Part shown: positions 1-9,031 of the stretch, in pieces
Layout of the letters: every line of letters starts with the position of its first letter
How positions within the stretch are numbered: position 1 is the stretch's first letter
From: Xanthoparmelia taractica
Taxonomy: Eukaryota; Ascomycota; Lecanoromycetes; Lecanorales; Parmeliaceae
Direction of reading: 5' to 3'
Assembly: GCA_033085395.1 (NCBI GenBank)
Contig: JANQBS010000058.1
Coordinates: forward strand, 124,001-188,000
Length of the DNA stretch: 64,000 bases
The notes under the pieces: model-generated
Seen by the model: the letters and a program-made list of their open reading frames with translations, nothing else
Database searches by the model: none
What the model was told of the DNA's origin: nothing
Made by a program: the position numbers and the translations under genes

Positions 1-672
1 CCGAACGACCGGTTGACTGGTAAGGCGGAGCTTGTAGGGGAGAAGGGGGGTCGGGAGAGCAGGCGGACGGCTTCGCGGAGGGTGGGCTGGAAGGGGCCGC
101 CGTGCGGGTCTTTGTGGAGGCGGTGCGTGGGGAGTACTTGACCTAGTATGAAGAATGTGGACATTGCTCTGTAGTTTGAGATCTGTTAGTCTTGTTCGAT
201 GGTGCTTGGAAAGGGGAAGGATGGCGTACTTGTTTTTGAAGACGATGTCGTAGCTGCCGAGGGACCAGCGGTGGTTGCTAGGGTTTAGATGGTAGCGGAG
301 GGGTAGGACTCCCCATGTCACAGGGTCGTCAATGCTGGAGAGTAGCGCTCGTAAGCTAGTGCGTGGGTGGGACTTGGTGTTTTGGTTTCGTTATACGTAC
401 GTACACGCAGATGTGGTTCGATACTGAGAAACCCTGGTCAGTATTATGGTCACGTCAAGGACTCATTGTTGCCGCATACCAGTAATTAGGCCTCGTTGTC
501 TGCCATCTATATCTGCCCTCTTGTCCAATAGCTCCAGAAATCCATCGAGCCCATGAGCGTCTTGCCAATTGGGCCCGTGCATGAACGCCCGCGTGAGGGT
601 TCCTACGATGCCCATGACGGCTGTCGAACTTGCGCACCATAGCCAGCTAGGCGGCGGAGGGTCGTCCGCCAT
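1..672 (-). CDS. taz1: Tafazzin-like phospholipid acyltransferase, 3' end beyond left edge
   Basis: Tafazzin remodels cardiolipin acyl chains in mitochondria. Four exons read leftward: 672..480, 423..405, 334..230 and 168..1 (open at the edge). Joined, they give a tafazzin N-terminus: start MADDPPPPSWLW, then RGLITVSNHICVIDDPVTWG, then RYHLNPSNHRWSLGSYD, then FILGQVLPTHRLHKDP. The catalytic HX4D motif appears as NHICVIDD. Exon 2 is only 19 nt and carries the catalytic His, while the Asp lies in exon 3. Every junction keeps phase and uses GT..AG. It is divergent from the NOSIP-like gene, with start codons 172 bp apart. The family assignment rests on recognised motifs; the C-terminal half is missing because the window ends. 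Confidence 0.88.
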
Positions 673-844
673 CAGACGATCAATTAAGGAGAGTAGAATT
701 GTAGAGACAGAATGTTTTGTTTAGCTTTACTTTTTCTGGAATTTAGATATTGTCGAACTTTGGCGGCGCTTAGAGATTAGACGCGATCTCAGAGCTTTGA
801 CTTCATCTTCAGTCTCGCAAGAAAATTACGTTCTATGTCTGGAG
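673..844. promoter_or_regulatory. Shared divergent promoter, tafazzin / NOSIP-like gene
   Basis: This 172-bp gap separates two outward-facing start codons, so it must hold both promoters and 5' UTRs. I see no convincing TATA box or named factor site. The inference rests on gene orientation only. Confidence 0.5.
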
Positions 845-2032
845 ATGTCTCATAGTAAGTTAGATGCCTTTGCCTTTGAAATTGTGTGCTCACGCAGCTC
901 CAGGCAAACGCAACACGTCTCTTGCCTTCTTCACTTCCCATGAACGATCACTTCTCAAATCGAGCTGGGGATCCCAAGCCACTCGCCTCTCAAGGGACTC
1001 GTTCCTACCCTTTGCTTCGTGCCAGCTCTGCCTTCAAATAGCCCGAGACCCTGTAGCATGTGCCGCGAATGGTGACGTTTTCTGCAGGGAATGTGCCGTT
1101 AGCAATTTGCTTGCGCAGGGAAAGGAGATCAAACGGTTGAAGAAGGAAGATGAGCGACGGCAAAAGGAGATCGAGGAGGAGGAGTTAGAGCGAGGAGCGG
1201 AGGAGAAGGAAAGAGCAATTGCGCAATTTGAAAGGACTATGATGGGTTTGGAAGGCGGTGGAAAGAAGAAGGGGAAGAGTGGCGCTTCTGAAGAGGTGGA
1301 TCGAAATGAGGGTAGAGGTGTGAAACGAAAATTCGAGCTCGACGAAGACGAGATCTTGAAGAACGCGAAGGAGGAGAGAATGAAGGCGAGGAAGGTGCTT
1401 GACGAAGAGAAGGTACGAAATAAATGGCGTAGGTCTTACAACGGTGTGCATGGCCGATTGACCGTTTCTAGTCGGCTAAGCCAACACTGCCCTCGTTCTG
1501 GGTGCCATCTCTCACGCCATCCATGAATCACACACAGGCAAGCAAAGCCGCAAAGCTATCGCCCCTCTGTCCTGCGTCTTCCGCTGAGAACAAGCACTCT
1601 CTGTCGCTCAAATCCATAATCACGATCAACTTCAAGACCGTTCCAAATCCTTCTGCGCCGGCGGAGCCGCCGCCTTGCATATGTCCAGCATGCGAGAAGA
1701 ATCTCACCAACACTATCAAAGCAGTCCTTACTATACCTTGTGGCCACGTCCTGTGCAAACCCTGCGCTGCGAAGTTCATGTCTCCGGATAAAGGTCCGCC
1801 GGACCCTCACGCTTCCCCTACCGAACAAAGGGAAAAGAATCGAGTGGTATGCTATGTCTGTGAGACTGATCTTTCTAATAGAAAGACCAAGACAAAAGAC
1901 GGAGAAGACAGAGCCAAAGCAGAAAAAGGAGCAGTGAAGCCAGGTATGGTGGAGTTGAGAAGCGAGGGTACAGGATTTGCGGGTGGAGGAGATAATATGG
2001 TACAGAGAAATGGTGTGGCATTCCAATGCTGA
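845..2032 (+). CDS. NOSIP-like RING/U-box E3 ubiquitin ligase
   Basis: Three exons (845..854, 904..1412, 1472..2032) give 359 aa. The first exon is 10 nt: MSH plus one base. The protein opens as MSHSKRNTSLAFFTSHERSL, the hallmark start of NOSIP-family proteins. A split zinc-binding module follows: an N-terminal half around SCQLCLQIARDPVAC...CREC (about residues 38-65), and a C-terminal half with CICPACEKN...PCGHVLCKPC...CYVCETDL. A charged, Lys/Glu-rich coiled-coil stretch lies between them. NOSIP proteins are U-box-type ubiquitin ligases, nuclear and linked to the spliceosome in some species; the role here is inferred from family. Splice sites gtaagt and gtacga keep the frame. The annotated stop is the natural end. 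Confidence 0.9.
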
Positions 2033-2875
2033 CAGTATTGGTACAGTCACATATCAGAGAACAGACATAGACAGTATGAATTTCTTGTCTTCAGTACTGG
2101 CAGTTGGTCAGTGGCCACGGCGAAGTTTTAGAGGTAATTTTCTGCATTGGGTCTATCTAATGCTATTTTGGACTCGGGTGATGGGCTATCAGTATGTTCT
2201 TTCCCTGCTTCATGCGTTGGGGTTTCTTCTTAGGGTCGAAAGACTAGAGGGACGCCTAGGTTGGGGACATGAACCATGCCACAGTCCAATCAACTTAGCA
2301 AATGAACTGCCTGATGTCAGTCTAGGATCATACAGCACACGAACAGAGGGGGCAATTCTAGCCGGTCACCATGTCACAACCAATGACGATAGTGGTTGCC
2401 ATGGGATCTGCGAGCTCTTTAGCAATATTCGAAGCAGAGGACCCAGAAGGATATAGTCGTGTTGGGTTGCTCAAATATGACGGTGGGCCTCAGTGTGATC
2501 CTAGAGTAGTGTGAATTGGTCGATGCTACTTCTAGTTGGTAAAGATCCGATGCATGAGTTAGCCGGCGAAAGTCCAAAGAGCTTGATGGGAGGAGCTTAC
2601 TAGACACAAGTCGGACTCATCGCTCGAAGCCAAAGCTCGGAAGCTTGACTGGTTGGAGTACAGCATGACGGGTACTGTGACATCCTGGACTGATCTTTGT
2701 TTCGCCCTGCTCGCGAGCAGAGTTACTTATCCCCAGCACCACGAAAAGGTGCCAATCCAATTGCTGGGGGGGCACTCCCATAGTCAGCGCCTCCCGCCGG
2801 TGCCCTTGGTACTTGACGCTCGGGTCGGCTGGATATTTGTATTCAGTGAGCGATCGTGGTGGCACGGACGACCGC
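2033..2875. other. Intergenic, no supported gene
   Basis: Downstream of the NOSIP-like gene. Several short open frames run on both strands, but none shows a recognisable motif, family start or splice pattern. I see nothing I can name here. Confidence 0.4.
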
Positions 2876-3180
2876 TCGTGTTCCCTCCGGTCGGTAGGCC
2901 CTGCCTTAGCGAGAGCTCCGGCTCCGGATTCGAGTTTTTCTGGTGGTAGATGATGTTTTTGGAGTAGCTGGGTGGGTTAGGAGGCAGCTGCTCGGGTCCC
3001 TCCGGTCGGTAGGCCCTGCCTTAGCGAGAGCTCCGGATCCGGATTCGAGGTTTTCTGGTGGTGGTAGATGATGTTTGTCGAGTAGCTGTTGTGGTTGTGC
3101 GGCAGCTGCTCTGGTCCCTCTGGTCGGTAGGCCCTGCCTTAGCGAGAGCTCCGGATCCAGATTTGAGTTTTTCTGTGGTG
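2876..3180. repeat. Tandem repeat, three copies, period 115-118 bp
   Basis: The core TCGGTAGGCCCTGCCTTAGC recurs at 2891, 3006 and 3124, followed each time by GAGAGCTCCGG and a G/T-rich tail. Copies 1 and 2 are nearly complete and copy 3 loses its 3' part. The repeats lie just beyond the 3' end of the orphan gene. They have no dyad symmetry or spacer pattern like a CRISPR. Short open frames cross the copies on the minus strand, but I cannot join them convincingly to the neighbouring gene. Confidence 0.85.
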
Positions 3181-3210
3181 GTGAATGGTTGTGAGGTTGA
3201 CGGCAACAAC

Positions 3211-4239
3211 TCATTCGATGCCTCCGTATTCGTTCTCCGGCTCGACGCCGGGAGCGCGAATCAGCCCGTGTTTTTTCTTTAGTCTTTTGAGGGCGAGGGC
3301 ATTTTCAGTGTGGTGGCACTTGTGTCGACAGCGAGGTGAGGACTGCGGCCGCTCGCAAGTCGTCTCATCGTCTCCAACCCGGTAGAACTTGTTTGTTCGG
3401 ATGTAGCTTGCTATGGTTGGGACTCTTTGTGCTGTCAGGACATGGTGGTGTCGTGCCGCAGATGTTGTGTTTTGGTGGTAGCGGGTGCGCGGATATCGGT
3501 CTTCTTGTCTCCAGACATCTTCTGGCGCCCCTTGTTTTCTGGCTTCGTTGTGCCAGTTCCAGCCCCAAGTCCGAGCCATGCCTGTCGCATGTTCCCAGAT
3601 TGGTATGTATATTCCGTGGCTGGGTGGCAACCATGGGGGATTTTCCCGCCATACGAAGTCCAGCTCGTCTGCAAAGTCTGCTCTTTCCCGGATGCTTGCC
3701 CAATGAACGTCATGTTGACTTAGTTCTTGAAACAGCATGAGGGCTATTGGTTCGCTCCGTGTGGGCCAAAGCGGACCCGTTGGGGAGTTCAGAGTCAGAC
3801 GTGCGACATGTCGCACCTTTCGTACCCAGGCCATGCCAAGTAGGTACAAGTTTTCAATGTATCGTTCCGGCGTGGTGTTCATTCCCACGTACATGTCCTG
3901 TTTAATCGGCCATGACGACGGGATGTATGCCTGGAACTCGGTCTTTTTTCCGCTGGTCTCGCAGTTGTTGATGCTTGCGATGAGACCATCCATGGGCACG
4001 TTGCCCTGTGTTTTGATGTTTTCAGTGGCGGCACTGTGACCTGTGCACTTTACGAAATCCGCAGTTTTGCATTCATTCGTTTCCACTGTGAAGATGGCAC
4101 TGTGACCTGTGCCTTCGGCGAAATCCGCATTTTTGCATTCATTCGCATCGATGTTAATGGTAGCACTGTGGCCTGTGCTCTGAGTGATATAGGCAGTCTT
4201 GTACTCTATCACACCCTCCATTGGGCTGATCCCCTCCAT
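3211..4239 (-). CDS. Hypothetical orphan protein with N-terminal 22-residue repeats
   Basis: An uninterrupted 342-codon frame with an ATG start. I do not recognise the family. Near residues 15-75 a unit ending in TGHSA recurs three times, roughly every 22 residues, with NADF or TADF in the linkers; the matching DNA has a 66-bp period (about 4035-4200). The middle is rich in Trp, Arg and His, with no signal peptide or membrane segment. The C-terminus is basic. Length and the absence of stops over 1 kb argue for a real gene, probably lineage-specific. It could instead be one exon of a longer gene reaching into the tandem repeats at 2876-3180. Confidence 0.5.
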   Translation of the reverse strand: MEGISPMEGVIEYKTAYITQSTGHSATINIDANECKNADFAEGTGHSAIFTVETNECKTADFVKCTGHSAATENIKTQGNVPMDGLIASINNCETSGKKTEFQAYIPSSWPIKQDMYVGMNTTPERYIENLYLLGMAWVRKVRHVARLTLNSPTGPLWPTRSEPIALMLFQELSQHDVHWASIRERADFADELDFVWRENPPWLPPSHGIYIPIWEHATGMARTWGWNWHNEARKQGAPEDVWRQEDRYPRTRYHQNTTSAARHHHVLTAQRVPTIASYIRTNKFYRVGDDETTCERPQSSPRCRHKCHHTENALALKRLKKKHGLIRAPGVEPENEYGGIE

Positions 4240-6136
4240 GATGATGTTTTACTGATGATATGTCTTGCGAAGAACCGTCACTAGTCAATGTCAAACGACC
4301 TTGATTGTAAGCAATTCAACCGTGTAAGATTTTGATATCTCACTGCTAAGGCACTATGTGCGAAAGCTATCAGTATCATACAGGAAGCTGTGGGATGGAG
4401 AACAAATTCTACGTCCTACGAGGGGACTTTATACCCCAGCTGCCAATGCTTGTGGGTCACTATTCCAACTAATCCAGTGCTTTCCACCTCACTCTACGCT
4501 CCCAATGCCTCTCAAATGAGGGCATTTTTGCGGTGGCTGATTGCTCTACGGGTGTCTAATCCTTAGTAGAGCTCCAAATAGAGCACGGCGAAGGCACATC
4601 AGGCTAGTATACTCGTCACTCGATGAATGATAGGTCAGTTGCTTTTCTCTTTCTTCAAAATTTTCAGTGATTCGCTCCTCAAGTGACCTCAGGAACTGAC
4701 TCAAGAATTTTCGGTATGATATTTCCCATGTACATTACCATATTCGGTAATGTACAGTCGCCCCCCTTTCTAATAATAACGCGACTGTGACTCTGTGACT
4801 CAGGTAAACATACTCTTTCCTTCTCAACTCTCGGTTCCAGATTTCCAAGTGCAAGCCCCTGCCAAGTGGTGGGATTGGCGTCTCGAATGTTAGGATGTAC
4901 CTGAGCTTGGCATCAGGTACCAACGTGCCCGCATGTCTTTGTCAGTGTCAAAACCCCATGGGGTATTTCACGTGATTTTCATTTGTTTGTCTTATACGAT
5001 GGTTATTGAGTTGCTACCTTACTTTTCAATGAATCCTTCACTGCTACACTCATGTTCCTGCTTCGGATGTATTCATCTAGACTCTGAAGCTGGTCAAAGA
5101 CCGTGTGAAGAGAGGGCTCAATTCTTGGCAAACCCACTTTCACTCGAGTGGACTAAATGAGCACTTTACTAGTAGTGGCTTGCTCAACTCTCTCGCGGCT
5201 AAGGTACTTACCAAAATCAGAGTCTGCTCCTCAGCAGACGTGAAGAGATTGATATACATTAACGTTCTGGGATTAGCGTGTGGACAGGGCTTGCGAGTCT
5301 CTCTCAGAGAAATTTGAGAGACTTTTCGTAAAGCGATTAAGTCCTCCTTACACTTACCCTTTAGGGAGAGTGCTTACGATATCTTCGCTTTTCTCTGCCA
5401 AAGATGCGCAAATTTTGTGCATATGCTAAGAGCCTATCATATATGCTGAGAAAATTTGCCGCCTGGAGTCATGCTTGCAAAGCTCTACGGGCGGCAATTT
5501 ATATCACATCACTGCTGAGTATCACATAAGCTCATCTCTAACTTACTTCCGCTGCTGAACCGAATCGTCCCTGCCTTCATCGAGTCCCAATAATCATTTA
5601 GTCTCTTGAGTGCTAAGTTGAGACGCCAGATTCACCATCCCACAGTAGCCTTCTTCCGTACTGTTTGTGCCTCCACACGAATGCGGTTTCTCCGATTTAG
5701 AACTTGGGTGCTCGCTACAGTTATTGCAGTTATATGTTTTGATACTCTCAGTCCGCTTCACAGCAGGTATATGCAAAATTCTACGTCTTGCTAAACCGTA
5801 AAATCTAAACATGATCCTTTGCATCTCACGCCTCGTTGTGTTATTTGCTGATGGGACATTGATCAGTGGCCACACGAACCCTCAATGAGGCAAAATATCC
5901 TCATGCTCCTCTCCAAGTAGTCTAGTCGTAGGAAGCGGTTACATAGATGGCAACGTTTGACGGCTTCGGATTCAGACTGCTCCGCTGGGCAGCCTCGTGA
6001 CTTCTCAGTTCCCATGCGTCGGGATCTCTCTCTACCACCATTACATCTCTCTCACAAATCTTTCGGCTTTCACTTCACGTCACACATTCATGCAGCAGAG
6101 ATAAGCAGGCTGTAACTCTCCCGTTCGTCTGGCCAA
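4240..6136. other. 1.9 kb intergenic region without a supported gene
   Basis: Only short frames below about 95 codons occur, none with a known motif or splice-consistent extension. The one structured item is a perfect inverted repeat at 4729-4756 (listed separately). Base composition turns AT-rich around 5380-5470. I see no tRNA or transposon ends. Confidence 0.4.
4729..4756. repeat. Perfect 11-bp inverted repeat, 6-nt loop
   Basis: TGTACATTACC (4729-4739), six bases, then GGTAATGTACA (4746-4756). The arms pair perfectly. It could be a dimeric regulator site, a hairpin or a transposon relic; nothing nearby decides between them. Confidence 0.7.
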
Positions 6137-6871
6137 TTAAGGCTGACTTCCCACCCACCGATCTAACAGAGTTTTGGGAGCATCCCGGACGAGAACATGA
6201 AAATGCTCCAAACCCCGAACGCTTTGGAGCCCAGTCCAGTTTCTGAACCAGAGTACACGGTCATCCCCAGTGCCAGAATTCTCATCTACGCCTTGCTTTG
6301 ATCGGTAAGAGCTCAGAGGTTCGACGAAAGTCCTCTGCACAAACCGTTCGACCAATGCAACTGACTCTGGCGTCAAGTAACCTTCCGGCTTCTGCTCCGG
6401 TATGCGGACTTTGGACCAGACAACGATATGAGTGACATCTGGTGTAAAACCATAGGGCCAGTCATTGAGAAGGATTTTGTAGTCACCAGGGTCAGTGAAT
6501 GGGACCGTACTATTGCAACGAAATGATGGACTCTCTCCACTCGACGTAGGCAGAGTCTTCCATTGTAGTCGTTCGCTAAGGATAAAAGCGGTGATAGAGC
6601 CATAAGTAGCTTTGGTCTGGTTCGTCCATTTGACGTAACGACGTAGGTCTGACGGTTTGCGTTTCAGGATTGCGAGATGATTGGCGGCTGCAAGGTAGAT
6701 GGGAGTATATAATCAGACAGGCTCGCTCGAGGAATATCAATGCAATCTACCTATGATTCTTTTAAGATCTTCCCAATTGTGCGGCTTGAAGTTTTCATCT
6801 CCTCCTGCCAAATTCTCTCGATCGGTTGGTGTGAGCCCAGGGAACGCACCCAGCTCAGCGTCGTCTGCCAT
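6137..6871 (-). CDS. DUF3605 family protein (GlcNAc-induced protein 1-like)
   Basis: Two exons, 6871..6751 and 6687..6137, give 223 aa, with the intron starting gtagatt and ending ttgcag. Family landmarks seen: a YVKWTNQTKATYGS block, then LLNDWPYGFTPDVTHIVVWS, then FVQRTFVEPL and the C-terminal VLWFRNWTGLQSVRGLEHFH. This WPYGF..HIVVW plus LQSVRG..H signature is what I associate with DUF3605, whose Candida member was described as induced by N-acetylglucosamine. The biochemical role is unknown to me. The start was chosen at the first ATG of the conserved frame (MADDAELGAFPG). It is a cytosolic-looking protein without membrane segments. Confidence 0.82.
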
Positions 6872-7286
6872 GCTTTTGAAAGGTGGACGATCAGACTCCT
6901 CGTAAGACCTTGTACCTTTGCAGAACAGAGAAGATGCCTATTGTGTGCAGTGACATAGGGTATTCTCGTCCCGTGACTTACCCATTTGAATGCATTTAGC
7001 CGAAAGCGGGTAGACGTGCATCTCAACAATATCACACACTCCACCTCCTGATCACATTCACAAGTCACACAACCACGAAATCCTCCACCTCTCATTTTCT
7101 CTTCCTTATCATAGACATGGAGTTACGGTCCTAGAAATCACACTCTTTCATATCCCACCTAGGACGCCCACTCAACTCCTCCAATTTCCCCTCCTCCTCG
7201 AAATCCCTCTCAAAACCTCTGTGCCCACAACGCACAACCCCTCCACGCTCGCTTCAACCAATCTCTACACCACCCTCCCACCAACC
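6872..7286. promoter_or_regulatory. Divergent promoter region, DUF3605 gene / acyltransferase
   Basis: 415 bp between two outward-facing starts. The right half is pyrimidine-rich with runs of CTCC and CTTC before the acyltransferase ATG, as is common in fungal promoters. No specific factor site is identified. Confidence 0.45.
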
Positions 7287-8309
7287 ATGCATGCAATCCT
7301 TATGGTCCTCCTCCGCCTCTTCACCTTCTACCTCGGCCTTACCAGCACCTTCTTCACCCTCTCCTACTTCTCCGTCCCCACCGCCTCCTTCTACGCCCGC
7401 CTCCTCGCCTCCTACGGCTGCCTCCTCCTCTGCGCCACCTACGGCGTCTTCGCCTCCCTCGCCCTTCGCCTCGTCGGCAAGCACCGCATCAGCCAATGGA
7501 CCGTCGCGCGCGCCTTCCTCTACACCATGGCCTGGACCACGGGCATCCACTTTGAAATCGTCTCGGGCAGGGAATACCTGGGCACGAGACCGTGCGTGCT
7601 CATCGGGAACCACCAGTCCGAGCTCGACGTCCTCCTCCTCGGCACCATCTTCCCGCCCTACTGCAGCGTCACGGCCAAACGGTCCCTCCGCCTCGTGCCC
7701 TTTCTCGGCTGGTTCATGGCGCTCTCCGGCACCGTCTTTATCGATCGATCCAATTCCGCCTCTGCGCACGCGGCGTTTGATAAGGCGGCCGCGGAGATGA
7801 GGAAGGAGAGGCAGAGCGTTTTTATTTTCCCAGAGGGTACTCGGAGTTATGCCGATGGGCCGGAGATGGGGGCGTTTAAAAAGGGGGCGTTCCATTTGGC
7901 GGTGAAGGCCGGGGTTCCAATCGTACCGGTCGTGGCGGGGAATTATTGGGGCGTGTTGAGTGTGAGGGAACAGAGGTTTAGAGGGGGCAGGATACCGGTT
8001 AAGGGTGAGTCAGTCGGGCGCTGTCTATCTACTGCTTACGATTTTCTACCTGTACACTTCCGGTCTGCATACGCGAGGATGACTGACCCAGCCACGATAG
8101 TACTACCACCAATCCCAACAGCCCACCTCAAAGCCGCCGACGTCGAAGAACTAACCCGGACGACGCGCGAGAAGATGCTAAAAGAGCTCGTCGCATTGAC
8201 CGCGACTCCGATGGGCCAGAAAGCCGCAAAAGCAAACGTCCAAGCAGGAGAGGAAGATCTGGCAAGGCTGGCCACACCAATCGCCATGGCCAGTGGTTCG
8301 GAGCGGTAG
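7287..8309 (+). CDS. slc1: 1-acyl-sn-glycerol-3-phosphate acyltransferase (SLC1 type)
   Basis: Makes phosphatidic acid from lysophosphatidic acid at the ER or lipid droplet. Two exons (7287..8004, 8101..8309) give 308 aa. I start at the first ATG, MHAILMVLLR; the open frame extends upstream only to a GTG. Motifs in order: hydrophobic N-terminal segments (residues 5-70), NHQSELD (HX4D catalytic pair), a GTVFIDR block, FPEGTR (substrate-binding motif III) and a VPIVPV block. The 96-nt intron (gtgagt..atag) is an exact multiple of three and has no in-frame stop, so the gene also reads as one frame. Removing it gives VKVLPPIPT, the expected family join. Confidence 0.9.
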   Translation: MHAILMVLLRLFTFYLGLTSTFFTLSYFSVPTASFYARLLASYGCLLLCATYGVFASLALRLVGKHRISQWTVARAFLYTMAWTTGIHFEIVSGREYLGTRPCVLIGNHQSELDVLLLGTIFPPYCSVTAKRSLRLVPFLGWFMALSGTVFIDRSNSASAHAAFDKAAAEMRKERQSVFIFPEGTRSYADGPEMGAFKKGAFHLAVKAGVPIVPVVAGNYWGVLSVREQRFRGGRIPVKGESVGRCLSTAYDFLPVHFRSAYARMTDPATIVLPPIPTAHLKAADVEELTRTTREKMLKELVALTATPMGQKAAKANVQAGEEDLARLATPIAMASGSER

Positions 8310-9031
8310 TTTTGGGTGGGGCGAACGAACCTATGGGAACTACAAAGGGTGGGGGAGAGGACAAGGCAGGGGCGTGAAGCGAGAAGAGATGCCTCTGGGT
8401 AAGGAAGCGACGTGCCGGAATAGGATTGGCCGTGGGACTTGGGTAGAAATCGAAGGCTGTGGAATATTTGGCACATGGCAGTGCTATGGGGAAGACACAG
8501 CCGCATATCGCTTCGCTAAGACTGGAGAGAATGCTGGCTCAAGTCCCCCGTGTGGATGGATGGACGATTGAAAAATTTAAGGGCGGGCGGAAACCTCAAA
8601 TCTATTGGCTCCGTTCAAAAATGGCTTTCGGAAGGCCAAAGGGGTAAGGGTGGATAGTTCCCCCTGGGCGTAAAAATCTGAAGACAAAACAAGATACCCT
8701 TTCGAGAAGGCAAAGATACCTTACTCCTTTTCCCTCTCATCTACCAAAGATCAAATCATGAGTCAGTTTGAATTGGATCGAGCGAGTATCGCATGAACAA
8801 TTTCTTAGCCCAATTATAACGACCCCGAGCGCTCATTACCGTAGAGACGAGTGAATTACCCAACGCCATGCTCTATGCGCCTCAGTCAGCTATGTCAGAC
8901 GCTCAATGTCAACCCAAGCTATGAGCCAACAGGCATTTCCAACGCCCGGTATTCACAAATGCGAACGCCGCCCTGATGCATGCCATGCTTTCTGCCCAAA
9001 AATACCATATCTCGCTGCCGCTTCGCTTCAA
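8310..9031. other. Convergent intergenic region
   Basis: 722 bp between the 3' ends of the acyltransferase and cdc27, so it should hold two 3' UTRs and terminators. No ORF with supporting features is seen. Confidence 0.4.

Noticed and set aside
2876..3180. CRISPR-like spacing of conserved 30-bp blocks
   Set aside because: The whole ~115-bp unit is repeated, not short repeats with unique spacers, and the host is eukaryotic.
7254..7895. Long minus-strand frame antisense to the acyltransferase
   Set aside because: Glu/Gly-rich shadow frame of a codon-biased gene; no family features.
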